Positions 1-12,420 of a stretch of 64,000 bases of DNA are shown here, in pieces. The stretch's first letter is position 1. Each line of letters begins with the position of its first letter. The position numbers were made by a program, and so were the translations under genes. The stretch lies in assembly GCA_037126765.1 (NCBI GenBank), contig JBBCBC010000022.1, positions 3,782,001 to 3,846,000 of the forward strand, read 5' to 3'. The DNA comes from Stenogyne calaminthoides (taxonomy: Eukaryota > Streptophyta > Magnoliopsida > Lamiales > Lamiaceae). The notes beneath the pieces were generated by a model. It was not told where the DNA came from. It did no database searches and worked only from the letters and a program-made list of their open reading frames with translations.

Positions 1-1178
1 TAGTTTTATGTGTTAGTCCAACACTCAACAGATGTTTATCGAGTTCACACTCAACCGAACCAGAAATCAGAAACTAGAATCCCTAGTCTGAAATCTTGCG
101 GTAACAAACTTAACCTAACTTGAGTTTGGGTAAAGAATGTTTGAGGGTTCCAACTGGAAATCTATCCTGGTGTTTAGGTAGCCAAATGCTAGTGGATAGG
201 ATTTCTTGCTAAGAACAATGGGATGAACACTTTAAGAATAAATCTTCAAATATGGTGTTCTTCGAGCGGAAATTCTAAAGGCTTTTTGCTTCTTGAGAAT
301 TTGCGTTAATATTGTTGTTCCGCTTTGCTAAATTGTTCATGTGTTCGTCGTTGGTCTCTCTTTCTTCACTTGACGAGCGATCCCATTTTATAGACCTCGA
401 AATCAAAGAGCCGTTGGAGAGCAATTTGAATTCGGGCTATAATAGGTAGGTTGTAGGATATGATTGTGGCGTGCTCGAATATCGGCATGGCGTAGGCATG
501 ATTAGTGTCGTTTATATCCGCAACATCGAATCCGTAATGTCGGCTCTTTTTGTGCGTGTGCTTTTTCCTTGGCGGCGGCACTTGATAATTTGTCCGTTAG
601 GCGATTGATATTCCTTTTGTAGAATATTCGTCTTTATGCAGTGTATCATTTTGATTGGCCTTGGGGTGTGGTGACTTGATCGGATGGCGGTCGATCTACC
701 TTGTTGAGTCTTACGATGCAGTTGTCTTAGCTCAATATCGGACTGGTGATTATAGGTCTTGAGGTCTTACGGTAGTCTTGATCTTGGTGACTCTGAGCCT
801 CGGTGTCTTGATCATCTTGAGTCTTGGGTTTATTCTTGAGTCTTGAGGTTTATCTGAGTCTTGGTTTTTATGAGTCTTGAGTTCATCCGAGTCTTGAGGT
901 TCATCCCGAGTCTTGATGTCTTCATCTTCACGATCTTGACTTCTTGTCTTACGATTTGTTCTTAGCCTTATCGTCATCGACCTTATCCGGTCATACGATA
1001 CTTCGACGACCTATATATATTGAGCTCTCCTCAATATGTGACCTATCTTTACATCACTATCTATACATTTCATTTGGTCATCTTAATCGATTCTAAGTCA
1101 TCGATTAGCTAACAGTCCATTTGCTCCTATTACAACCTGTTTTGGAACTTCCATCAAAACTAAAATACATATTTCCCA
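1..1178 (-). repeat. 3' LTR (partial) of the SIRE-like element
   Basis: This stretch repeats 15335-16543 almost base for base apart from many small indels, and it ends with the same tail (TACATATTTCCCA). The first about 500 bases of the LTR lie outside the window. Read on the minus strand it begins TGGGAAATATG. It contains the GAGTCTTGAG repeat array at about 800-925. It has no coding content; the small frames in it are fortuitous. Confidence 0.85.
800..925. repeat. Degenerate tandem repeats in the left LTR
   Basis: About seven copies of a unit of roughly 16-20 bases, approximately GAGTCTTGAGTTCATC, stand head to tail with varying spacing. The same array is at about 16155-16285 in the right LTR, so it belongs to the LTR and predates this insertion. 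On the coding strand of the element it lies in the LTR; a promoter or enhancer role is possible but not shown. Confidence 0.7.
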
Positions 1179-1195
1179 ATAATTTCACCCTTTTT
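1179..1195 (-). other. Polypurine tract of the SIRE-like element
   Basis: Directly beside the left LTR, the minus strand reads AAAAGGGTGAAATTAT, a purine-rich tract that primes plus-strand DNA synthesis in LTR elements. Its position immediately 5' of the LTR start TGGGAAATATG supports the LTR boundary at 1178. Confidence 0.65.
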
Positions 1196-1199
1196 GATG

Positions 1200-4100
1200 G
1201 AACAAAACACTTAATCGAGAAAAACATATACCATGAATAGAAATGCGAGATAATGAAATTGATTACATACCTCGGAAAGACAATGAGATGTTGTCTTAGA
1301 ATCGGAGAGATGGAATATTTCATTCGGATAGGTGTGTGCATTATAGAATACATGAAAAGCGTACCTATCGTCACGATTCATATGTTGTCTTCCTCGGTGT
1401 ACTTGAACATTTCTGACTCTTTGGGGATGCAAACATCTTGTACATCCTTTGCATTAGCTTGTCGGATCTTCTCTTCTATGGATCCCTCGCACCCGACAAA
1501 TCCATAGTAGGCATTCTTGAATTTTTCTGACATCTAGCTTTTTATGCGGGCCTTAAAGGTGGAAGGAGTAGTTCAAAGGGTGGAGCTTACGGTATCGGTG
1601 ACATGATCTTCCCTTCTTTCATCCATGCGGTAGAAGTGCGGATGCCGTGTTTCTAACCCGGTTAAAATTCATCACCATTTTATGTCGATCTTGATGAATC
1701 GGAATCTTCTCCGGGATGTATCGTCACATAACCATTCTCCTCGATCGATCCCGTGCAGAGCGGATCTAGCAGTCTGTGAAGGATGTCTTTAACAGTCTTT
1801 GGAAGGGCATTCTTCTCCCAAGCAATCTCCCTGCCTTTGCAACCGTTCTTCCTTTTCGCCCGGATGTAGCGATGTTCGATCCTTAGCCTCTGCTAAATTA
1901 CGCTTCTTGATGGCGGCCTCTCTTATTCTCTGTCTTGTTTGCTCTTGAATTTGTTAAAGTCATCGGCTTTAGTAGAGAATAGTTGGCCTTGTCTACGATC
2001 TTCGCGATTGCTTTCATCATCTTGCCTTTGCCTTTCTTTCTCCTCGAGTGTTTTCTCGGGTTCATCTCGTTCATCTTCTTGACTAATTTCTTAGCGAGTT
2101 CAAGGCTCTTGGCACGATCATTGATTTCCATTCTTTTACATGCGAGCGAAAAAAGTCTTCAATCTTAATCGACTACGGCAATAACCTCTAAAAAAAGCGG
2201 TTTTACGCTCATTGATCTCTTTCTTTATGTTGCTCCACGGTTTCTTTCACTTCATCTTGAGATCAATAGATGGAGTGGGTGACAAGTCGAGATCTGAGTG
2301 GTTTTTGGTAGAGATGTAATTTTTACCAAGCGTATGCATTTTTCTTTCTTCTCTTTATTCTCTTGTCCTTTCCCTTTTTGGTTTCATCAAAGAGGTTGGA
2401 CATCTTCTTGATTGAGCATTGAATTGCCTTGTGATCTCCTCTATGAGTTCCTCGACAACAAGAGGTGATCCGAGCGGATGGCGAAGGTTGCAGTGTCAAA
2501 AAAGCGTCGAGAAAGCAAATTCGATGTCTGTCTTGCTCGTTACGTGGAAAGCTACAAAGTGTTTCCAACCCATATCCATATGGTTGTCGGTTTTCTCCAA
2601 AGATGCCCGGACATTCTCCAATAGTACCTATATGCGATTGAGCATATCTGTCGAACTTTGAGTTTGTCAGACTAGAGATTGAGTTTCCCGGCAAGAGGAT
2701 TAACTAGTTGCATAACTTCAAAGAGGATGGCATTGTGCATCCCAACTGTGTGACTTCTTTCTCTGTCAACTAGTTTTGCTTGCTCTTCTTCAAACGCTTC
2801 ATTAGATCTGCTTTGTGGCTAATGAATTTGTCTTCAATAGACCTTGATCCCATCACGAATTTTTTCGATTATAAAGATCTAGAATATCGAGCTCAACATA
2901 GCGATCAGGTCGATGTTGAAGCCTTTCCAAGTAGGGTCTCATCTGCAGCACCCATTCTTGGTTCATCGGCAACTCCCTCATGATCTGTGGGAGGTTGATA
3001 GGTTTCCTCCCGTCATCGACCAATTAGAACCTTTCGTGAATCAACCATCGATATCATCTTGATTTTGCCAATTCAACAACACTTTCAATCGGCATTATTT
3101 AAGCCTTCATCTCCAAGTCTACAAAGAAAATCGATCGAGTTGTTGTGAGAATCGAGAAAATCTTGATCTTTTCGGTCTTATATCCCTCGAACACAATCTC
3201 TTCTATTTGTTCTTTGGATGCCGGGATGTTGATCGATTTAGGGCATAGGTCCGGCAAATACTCCTTGATATGTTGCTTCATTATCCTTATGATGGGGCTT
3301 TACGGGCAATTGAAGCAAACCGCGGTTACGGTGTTGAAAGGATTATGAGAGATGGATACTCGACATCGGATCTCATGTTTTTGTGACTTGATTGGTGATT
3401 GGGATATATGTGGATTTGAGTTCGTTTTCGGACATTTTCGAGGTTGTTCGGGTTTCTGAGACGAGGTTCATTGATTGGTGGTGTGGGAGATCTGGGTGTT
3501 ACGATAGATGAGGGTGAGGTGAGGGTGAAAGGTTTTGTGGGGAGAGGGTGGTGGTGATGATTTTTGAGGAGAGGGTGAAGGTGATTTGGAAGTGGGCGTT
3601 AGCGATCTTGCTCTCTGGAAGATCTTTGTGAGAAGAGAATCGAATGGTGATTCTCCCTCAGTTGCTCCCTTATGTCCTTCGGCGGCTTGCTCTCCATGCG
3701 CCCCGATCATCTGCTCTTCCCCGCCTTCTCGATAGTGGGCTCGAGGCGGGCTAGCATCTCTTTTCGATTCTACTTGTATCGGATCCTTTGTTACGCTAAC
3801 TTCTGGGCAGAACTTGAAAGCGATCTTGAGAGGAGATGTGACTCTCTTCGCGTTTCGGTGAGCATCTGGTTTCTTGGCGAGATCCTTTCCTCTTCATCCT
3901 CTTCTCTGGAATGGCGGTTCGGGGCCGGATGATCACAGTTGCCTTATCTTTTTCCTTCTTTTCTCCCTTGGGTTTGGGCACATAAGGAGTTGGATCCTCA
4001 TCAGATTGTCGGGTAGCGACTCATCCTTGCCCAATATGGCCTTGTGTTTTTGCTTTGATATATCTTGGCTCCATTTTTCATTCCATTCATAGTGCATGGC

Positions 4101-4330
4101 GGCTTATCGGAGAATGATAGAATTTTTGTGTATGAAGGAGCACTTGGAAGATAAGCACACTACATTACTTCTGGTCGATTCGAACTTCGAGTCTTTCCTC
4201 GATCGTGCCTTGACCATACCCAACCAATGTATATCGAAGCCTTCTTTATGATTGCTGGCCATGACACTTATCTTATAGGAAGTAGCGGCATCAAGGCGTA
4301 AGTTGAGCACATGATCACCGCCGAGCGATC
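1200..4330 (-). pseudogene. Region 3' of pol in SIRE-like element; possible third (envelope-like) frame
   Basis: On the minus strand this stretch keeps several open pieces in different frames: 4104-4310, 3796-3981 (starts MPKPKGEKKEKDKATVI, Lys/Glu-rich), 3468-3710 (Ser/Pro-rich, SPSPSPQKSSPPPSPHK) and 1898-2131 (Lys-rich, helical). Position after RNase H and before the polypurine tract matches where SIRE elements carry their third open frame. I recognise no domain, signal peptide or membrane segment with confidence. The pieces may be one frame broken by indels. A purely structural or decayed region is equally possible. Confidence 0.35.
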
Positions 4331-7079
4331 TCAGGAGAAGGAGATATTTTCTCTTGGATAGGAGGCTTTGACGTTAAATCGTGTTCTCCTTGTTTCTTTG
4401 GTCTCAACAATTTCGACTTCAAGAAATTCCTTTTCTCCTACATCGATGCGTGTAGGTCTCACGGATTGATCTTCCTCGAGTTAGGCGAATATCCTCACGG
4501 AGATCGTCATTCGACACTCATGACTTCGATCCGTCAACCGGAAGAAATCATTTCGGCATCAATGTCTTCATCCCTGTAGATTGTATAAAAATTCCAAGGC
4601 TTCATGTGTGTGGGCGATGTTACGGTGTGTATAGCAATATCGTTTCGGCCCTGCTTTCATAAGCACTCGAAATTTCGGCGATTGAGGATACGAGGTGATG
4701 GTGAATACTACATACTTCTCATCAATGATGTCTTTCTTCATCGATGCAAAGTTGAGAACTTTTTCCCCTTGGCCGGTTGTGGAACAAGATATGCCATTTA
4801 AATGCGATATGCAAATTGGTGTTTAGTTTGAGTAAGATATTTCAATAAATTGATCAAACCTAGTAAATTTTAGCATCAATTTAGCAATTAAGCTTTTAGA
4901 TCAAATAAAAATTACGAAATATATCATCATGACTTGTAAACCTAGGTATCGGTGAATTGAAGTTATTCAATATTTAAAAGAAATTTTTTTTTACCGAAAT
5001 TGATTTGAAGGTTTTGAAAATCGGAAGAATAGAATCAATTGATTTGAAAGTAATTTTACGAAGATTTTGAAAGTTTAGATCTTTTAAGAGCTTTGAGAAA
5101 GGCGAAGTAGTGGAAAAGTTTTACGAGAAAGATTTGGATTTTATAGTATCTTGAGGAAAACCTTTTTGCACAACTTTCAAAGTACTCAAATATCAGGTGT
5201 TTTTGAAATCGATTAATTTGAGATTAGTCGTAGAAAAATGTTTTAATCGCCGCGGTTGAGTAAAAGTCTTCTCGTATATCGGTTCGAAAATTTGTAATAA
5301 AAGCGCATTAAATACACATTCCCAAGTCCGCGTTAAAAAGTTTTTGCGAGCATCGTCATAAAGTGAAAAGCGAGTAAAAAACTAATCAATTTATTTAAAT
5401 CGCATATAAGATATTGAAAGGGATAAATAAGAAAAGCGTGTCATTTGTTTGATATTGTAATCAACCCGATTACCATTGTGATCTGCTCTGGTGCTTGTTG
5501 ACCTATCGATGGTAGCTTTAAGCATTTCCCAACAATATCTCACTTTCGTCGATCGATTAACGTGTGTGAAACACTTCTTATCGATCCACTTATGATCTCT
5601 TATCGATGCTTTTTTCGATCACTTCATCCTTGATCTTCTTTTTATTGACCCGCATTTACTATGCTTAAGTCTACTCCTTAAAACATTTGCTTTGAAGTCA
5701 AAAGGTTGCCTCGATTCCCAAATAAGCGCGATTTGACATTAAGTAATAATGGCATAGATCTGTTTGTGATTACTCACACCGTCAACTCATCAACCATTAT
5801 GGCGTGTTCTTCTGGCGTTGTCAATCTAAATTTCTCTTAAGGTCTTACGAGAAAATAAATTTTCATTTATACCCCTAATTTCCTTCTATAAATTAATTGC
5901 AGGGTGTTAGGCAAACAACCTGACATAAACCATTCATCTTCTTTAGCATATACTAAATGCTTTTCGATGAGTTCCTTATTTAAAATTGAAACTTCCGTGA
6001 AAACCTTTAACCCTTTTCCAATGAATTGACTTCTCAAATCAACCATGTGTGTGTTCCTTCTGCTTTCTTTCATTGTCATCTAAGATTACACATACGATCA
6101 ATGCAAAGCTTCTTTTACCACCGTGGAGGTGGATCTACTAAAAAGCAAATGAAGGCACTTCTCTAACAAATGTATCACCTTGTGTGCCTATCGAGATGAC
6201 GAAATTAGCATCAACGGACTTCGATGCTAAAACAAAACGTGAGTTTGGTATACGATATGCATCGGACAATCGATCTTGTATATCAAGCTCAATTTTACAT
6301 GTGACACAAGTGTCATTTTGGTCCTTGTGACCAAACACTGTGGCATTGTGCCCCATTTAGCAGATGGAGAAGCCCATTGATTTTAGGTCTGGGGCTCATG
6401 GCTTAAAAAGATCCTTCAAGCCCTCTCTGCTCCTCTCTCCGAAGCTCTAAGATTGGCTTTTCGAGGATTCTAGAAGCTTCTCTGAGCCCTTCTAGGTGGG
6501 AAAAAATGAGCATCAAGCTCTTAAAATCTCTATCTCTCCTTCCTACCTTATCTTGGGTTGGGTTTATGGTTTTATGGTTTTATGGTTTATGTAGCGACCT
6601 CGGGTCTTCTTGTACTTGTAGCTTGTAATACCACTTGAAGGTAGCTTGTAGGTAGCTTGTGATATCACTTGTAACTTGTAAATCGACCTCGGGTCCTTAT
6701 CAATGAAAAAATTATATTTATTTCATTGTTGTGTTGCCTCTTCGACTTATGCGTCTGTAGCTTTAAACTTATGCGACTTGCTTGTTATTTGTAGCTTAAT
6801 CGACTTATAAAGTAATCTTTCAATCGATCGTTCCGGTTAATCGATATATCTTCTGCTCTGAGTTGAACCCCGGATCCTACTTATCGACTTGATTCCGAAC
6901 TTCTTATCGAACTCGAGGATCGGCTTAAATCGATAAATGCGGTGGGGTTGAGATTCTAACTCACTGATTCCTCTTAACTTTAGTTAGTCTTTTTAACCAA
7001 TTTGGTTACGGCGATCGATCCACCAACCATATCGGTGCACTTTCTCCGAGATCGAAGCCCTAGCTCGTTGCATAATTCT
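4331..7079. other. Internal SIRE-like region with no coding sequence I can recognise
   Basis: 4800-5450 is AT-rich with no sizeable frame. 5860-6360 holds two short minus-strand frames (5867-6079 and 6138-6356) without a recognisable motif. 6545-6690 has short direct repeats. The region is unusually long for the spacer between pol and the 3' LTR, so an older insertion could be hidden here, but I found no paired ends. Confidence 0.4.
6545..6690. repeat. Short direct repeats (TTATGGTT and GTAGCTTGTA)
   Basis: The 8-base unit TTTTATGG occurs about four times around 6562-6592. It is followed by repeated GTAGCTTGTA / CACTTGTA words and two copies of CGACCTCGGGTC (near 6598 and 6685). This is a simple local repeat with no assigned role. 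Confidence 0.55.
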
Positions 7080-8366
7080 CACGAATCGATCTCATTGGCG
7101 GCTTAGTTAAAATATCAGCTTTACGCTTGTCGGTATGGATCTTTTCCATTACGATATTCTTCTTTTTAGCGTGATCTCGATAAAATGGTGTCGACATCCA
7201 CATGCTTGCATCTTGTATGTAGAAACGGGATTACGAGTGATTACAATAGCACTATTCATCACGAGAATATAGATGCGTTCTTAGCTACAATGTTGTAATC
7301 CCTCATTTCTTGACTTAGCGAGGCGGTTGGGAATAATGACTTCTATGACCATATATTACGCATCGGTAGTAGATATGCATGGCCGATATCTAAGTCTTGA
7401 AAACCAAGAGATAAGTTTATTTCGGCCGACATGTACTTGAGGTTGACTTCTATCGATTCTCGCAACCTCGTGTCGAATCAAAATACCCGCTAAGCTCTAG
7501 ATTATCATGTGATGGGTAAAATAAAACAAGGTTTCTTGTTCCTTGCCGGATACTTGAGAATCCGCTTAGCTACTTCTAGGTGACTTTGCATTGGATTTGC
7601 TTGAAATATGGCACATACACCTCTTGCAAAAGTGATATGCAGTGCTTTGGCGGTCGGTATAGTAGTGATCAATCGAGCCCTATATTCTTTATGATTAGTT
7701 TTCGACCATCTACATCGGATCCATCTTGAAACGGTCATCATGGGAATTAAAGCTTCCTTACAATGTTGAACTCCAAACTTTGCGATAGATTCCTTGTGTA
7801 CTTTGCTGGCGAGATGAATATCCATACGTACTCACCTTGACTTGTAAACCCTAATTCATCGACCCATCATGGACATCTCGAACTTCCCTTGCATCAATTT
7901 CTTTGAACTTCTCCACGAAACTTCTTGTTGGGAGATCCGAAGATGATGTCTTCCACGTAAATCTGAACCATCGAATATCTTCTCCATCTTCTAATGCGAA
8001 TAAGGTTCTATCACTATTCCTTTAGTGAACCCATTTGTCTATCAAGGCGAGAGAGTGTATCATACCAAGCTCGAGGAGCTTGTTTGAACCGTAAAGAGCT
8101 TTTTATGCGGTACACTTGGTTTGCCTATTTCAAAGCACGGAGGTTGTTAGACATAAACTTCCTCTGCTAGTACCCCATTTAGAATGCACTCTTTACATCC
8201 ATCGATACACAATGAACCCTCTATGGGCAGCATATGCGAGCTTGACCCTGAATGGCTTCTAGGCGGCGGCGGTGCAAAGGTCTCATCATAATCAATTCCT
8301 TACGATTGTGATACCCCTTAGCAACAAGTCTTGCCTTATTCATGGTTATGACATTATTCTCATCTC
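7080..8366 (-). pseudogene. copia pol 3' part: RT palm end and RNase H (SIRE-like)
   Basis: Minus-strand frames show RT and RNase H landmarks in copia order. Near 7948-7959 the RT catalytic box reads Y-V-E-D followed by IIFGS, where Y-V-D-D is expected. The connection region reads FGVQHCKEALIPM, then GVCAIFQANPMQSHLE and RILKY (7505-7800), a standard copia signature. Near 7200-7300 the RNase H end reads LHTRCKHVDV, with a decayed ADILTK-like end by about 7100. Frameshifts separate the pieces, so no enzyme is encoded as written. The part upstream of 8366 continues at 10223 beyond the inserted solo LTR. Confidence 0.85.
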
Positions 8367-8371
8367 TCTTG

Positions 8372-10217
8372 TGTTGGGATTATACTAGAAAATATGTCTT
8401 TTTACTTTGTATAATCAAAAAGCTGAATTCGAACTTATTCTTTGAAATAAATTGTTTTATTCGATCTTTAAATATTATCGAATGTTACATATATTTCTTT
8501 GCATAAGTTGTTCAATAAGTTAGATAACGTGTTACATTGTAGTTAATTTAGTGATATCGGATCACGGAAGATTAAATTAACGGTTGGATGGTAACTAAAA
8601 GTACACCATTCACGACCTAGATGAAATGAACAACCCATCGTGAAAGGTTGAAGTGTAATTACTAGTGATTGGCTTGTCTTGAATTAAGATTACACTAGTG
8701 CATGAACATGTCTCGGTGAATAGGACTCTCAGGAGGACAAATTCTTGGTAGGAACAAGGAAGAATTAGACCTCGGTGGTTCGTTATTTCTTAATCTTCGT
8801 TCCATAAATAGGATCCGTGGGATTGGTAACTATTACCTTTGACTTATCATGGGTAGTGAATCAGCGAGATTCAATTACGGGATTATCTTGTGCAATATTA
8901 TTAGTCACGATGTGATTGCTAAGATTTTATCTGAAGAATGGGTTGCAAATGCAACTTTGTTTGATTTGCCCTTGTTGGGGAGGTTCATAAGACCTTTATC
9001 ATACCAAATCTTGCAAGTGGAATTAGTTTCGGTATGGATAATAATGTTGAACCCGTTCCTTGACCAAGGACAAAAAGATATTAATTAATAGAAAGCTATT
9101 TGGTGGCTTGAATTAATTAATGGGCTGAAATAATCTTAAACACGGAGGAAAATAATAGCAGGGAGCCATATTGGTCGTAATATGGGTTAAGATGGATAGT
9201 CAATGTTATTAATTATGTAGTGGGATTAATTAATATTTATGGGCTTGAATAATATTGTGGCTCAATATTAGATATTCAAGGTCCGTTACTCCATTCGATC
9301 TTAATTCTCCTAAAGGTGGCGTCTCATCATATAGTCCAATACTGAAAAAGGTGATTAAAATAAAATAAATATTGTTGCTTATTTTTCCAATTAATTTGAA
9401 AATTATGGATAAGTTGGGAGAAAGATTTTCTTTGAATTTTGTTATGGAATGAAGATATGTATTCTTGGAATACAAGATTTATCTCATTAAAATTCAAGAA
9501 ATCTCTGACTTTGGTTATTCATAAGAGTTTTTTTGAAAAATTTGAAATATAGTGGGCAAGAAAAGATTTTCTTGATTTTCTTGAAAATATATTATGAAGA
9601 TATGTATTTCTTGAAATACAAGAATATCTCATAAATTGAAGAAGATCAAATCTTGGATTCTTGTTTCATCGTATTTGAAAATTCCATAAAATAGAGTAGG
9701 TGGGGATTTTGTGGAATATTATAATTATGGGAAAAAAGAATATATGAGATATATTCAAGATTTCTTGGAGATCAGAAAAGATTTCGTTCATTGTTTTATC
9801 CGAAAATTTTATTCTTGGAACTCTTATAAATAGGGATGATTCTTTCATTCCCAATACAATTCCATGTCTTTGAAAAAATTAGTAAATCACAAAGGTGGTG
9901 CAACATAATTTATTTTCCTTTTGTTAATTGTTCTGCAAGTGTCCTTCATCGGATAGTCTTTAAACAAAGGGCTAAGGAATACTTGGGAAGTTCTTTAGGT
10001 TAGTCTAATCGACCGAGACACGTTGCCATCATAAAGAATGCGTTCATATAAACTTCGTAGAATTCATCGATCGTGGTTTTCGTGAATTATTATATGCATG
10101 ATATGTTGTTGAATTATTATTTGAATTAATATAGGACTAATTCATGCTAGTAATAATTATAAAATTAAATTGTATTTAAATATTCACCCAGAATAGATCG
10201 TGTCTTATTCCCCAACA
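8372..10217 (+). mobile_element. Solo LTR of family A with 5-bp target duplication
   Basis: It starts TGTTGGGATTATACTAG and ends ATTCCCCAACA, the termini of family A seen at 16748, 21736, 50060 and 56314. TCTTG is present at 8367-8371 and again at 10218-10222, a perfect 5-bp target duplication as copia integrases make. No primer site or internal sequence follows it, so it is a solo LTR left by LTR-LTR recombination. Removing it and one TCTTG restores continuity of the SIRE-like RT frame at W-V-F-K on the minus strand. Confidence 0.95.
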
Positions 10218-10222
10218 TCTTG

Positions 10223-10900
10223 TTCTTGAATACCCACCGTGCCAATCCGTCTTGATGAGTTAATGAGTCCCCCGGTTTCCAAACTTTCGTTCCTCTCAAA
10301 ACATTTTGATTCCTCTTGCATGGCTAAATCGACTTGCGTCTTGTAGATCCTTTTTCTTAGATAGTTGGTTCCTTCAAAACATTAAAATAACAACTTTCAA
10401 AGCGGGTTTCTTTGATCGATGTCTAGTTTTGACTCTGTCGGATGGGTCTAGAACTCATCGGATCGGTTGGATATTTGGTAATCCAGTCCTGAGTTTAAAA
10501 TGGATACATTCAGAACATCATCTTTTTCGATAGTAGTTCATTACTAGAGATTGGGAGATACCACTTATGATATCGGATAAGAACATGTCTAAAGCCCGAT
10601 GTTGGATTCATCATGTATCTTGAAATATACATTCGTAGGAACTCGGGAGTTTACCACTTGAGTCCGTGAAAAATTGATTTTCTGTCTCGTATTGAAGCAA
10701 ACATGTTTGATAGTTGTTATATAACCATGGGTGATTGAATGGTGATTCGGCAAGATCAGGATGCAGGATATCATGTGTTGTGTTTTGATTCTTTCTCCTT
10801 GATGCATATGACAAGATATCCATTTAAGCAATATGAACACAACAATGTATAGTGATTTTTTTTGTTCTCGCCATCCACTTTCTCTTGTTCTGAGAAGATG
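10223..10900 (-). pseudogene. copia RT N-terminal part (SIRE-like)
   Basis: Directly right of the solo LTR the minus strand reads W-V-F-K, the conserved start of the copia RT domain. The rest, up to the integrase C-terminus near 10944, holds the linker between integrase and RT in broken frames. No catalytic residues are expected in this part; the Y-x-D-D box lies at 7948-7959. Confidence 0.6.
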
Positions 10901-10943
10901 TCTCATCAAAGACCCATGGTTTTGTTTTCTTCCACAACTAGGG

Positions 10944-12060
10944 TTACTTTTGTTGTAAACCTGAAAAGCTACTTCTTTGGATGAGAATATCTAAGAATAT
11001 GCCCTCTCGGGTTGGCCTCAAAGGTCTTAACGACTTTTCCCCATTGGACTGTATGACCCTCTTGGGCCAAAAACATGGATGTTGAAACCACGAGGTTTTC
11101 TGCCCTTCCCAGTTCATGGGTGTTTTCAAGTGAGTCTTAGTGAGAGAACATACACCTCAGTGTGGCATCACTAGTTTGATTCTTACGAGAATGGGGTTTT
11201 GGTGTGGCATGTTAAAGGTAACATAGTGGTGAGATTTTCCTTGATATTTGTTTTCTCAATGCTGCTGGGGAAATTTTCTTGTAAGGCGTTCTTGCGGTGG
11301 CGTCTCATGATGTATACCAAACTTCTCTTTGAATATATTTGTAATAAAAGACATGTGTTACATGCCTTTATCTTCGATTTTTCCTATCTTGACACCGCAC
11401 CGTTTTGTAGTTTCTTGGCGATTTCGGGTATCTTTGATGGTTGATCTTGTTCTTCTAGTATAAGAATTTGAATGTAAACTTGGAATAATCATTCAAATCC
11501 ATAGTATATTTCGTCCGTAGCTTTTTGAGGGTGGTTGAATAGATCCATATGGTCGATTCGTCGATTACTGGATTGGATCTTTGGTCGGTTATTCCCTTGA
11601 ATGAGACTTTAACTTGTTTTCATTACATTATTGAGTCACATAATCTTGATCTTTGAGAATATCTCGTTGGGAGTCCGGTGTCCAAAAGGCATCCTATCTT
11701 CTTGTTAAGTCTTGAAGTTGATTACTCATTCTTTTGTTTGCGAGCCAAGTCTTATTCTTGGAACTCTTAACAATTAAGCTTCATTCTTGATTTCATATTG
11801 AAATGGTTTCATAGAAACGTGCCTTTCTTGAAACTTCTTAGCAAGATTTGTTGAGTAGCTTCGATTCTATATCGTTACTACTTGTCACTAGAGAACTCAA
11901 CATCTGAATCCGTTGTCTGAATCGACAATCTTGATAGTAGATTATGCTTTAATGTCGACATCGGAGACTCAGGTTACTTGTACATCATCATTCTCCAAGG
12001 TTAAATCCTTTGGTAAAACCAAAAGTTATCATCACCGAAAGAGTACCGTGGGTCTTCTTG
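10944..12060 (-). pseudogene. copia integrase region (SIRE-like)
   Basis: Minus strand 10944-11129 reads like the conserved end of copia integrase: F-x-x-P-C-F-W (for HVFGC), NGEKSLR, then EGIFLDI (for EGIFLGYS) and a V/F-x-N/Q-K tail. The catalytic D-D-E core upstream (about 11150-11900) is too broken by indels to assign residues. The gag-pre-integrase segment follows the protease near 12000. Inactive as written. Confidence 0.7.
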
Positions 12061-12420
12061 TTCTTTGTAGAGCTAAGGAGATGTTTGCTTCAGGTCAGTG
12101 CCTTGAGCATCACTATCGATGTACCCGGATAGTTGGACATACACCTCGCTGTTGGCGGTCCCCAGCGAACACCTGTCGAATCGGGCTTTAGGTACCCTTT
12201 GGAATTGGGTCTGGGGGTTAGTGGTGGATTTGGGATCACACAAGCGAGCACTTCTATGATAATTAGATAGATTAGAAGGTGCGATTTGTCTCCCATACAT
12301 ATCAACATAATCATACTTCCTTTTTATATCTTTTCGATTAGTATGATTACTTTGTGTGAGCCTTGGGTGACTTAGAAGACTTGGGATTTTTCTTTATATT
12401 TTGTCTTCTTTTAACCCAGT
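12061..12420 (-). pseudogene. copia protease region (SIRE-like)
   Basis: On the minus strand near 12090-12135 the sequence reads Y-I-D-S-D-A-Q, at the place of the aspartic protease motif (W-Y-I-D-S-G-C-S-R-H in relatives); one base change or shift hides the glycine. Upstream, PNSKGYLKP at about 12200 is the usual linker (N-x-K-G-P-K-x-x-W-V-P-K) between gag and protease. The motif is damaged, consistent with the general indel load. Confidence 0.6.

Noticed and set aside
757..925. Regularly spaced repeats that could be mistaken for a CRISPR-like array
   Set aside because: Units are short, irregular and lie inside LTRs of a plant retrotransposon; no unique spacers or cas genes.
5867..6356. 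Two minus-strand frames of about 70 codons as a possible captured host gene
   Set aside because: I recognise no domain and the frames are short in a region full of indels; not enough to call a gene.
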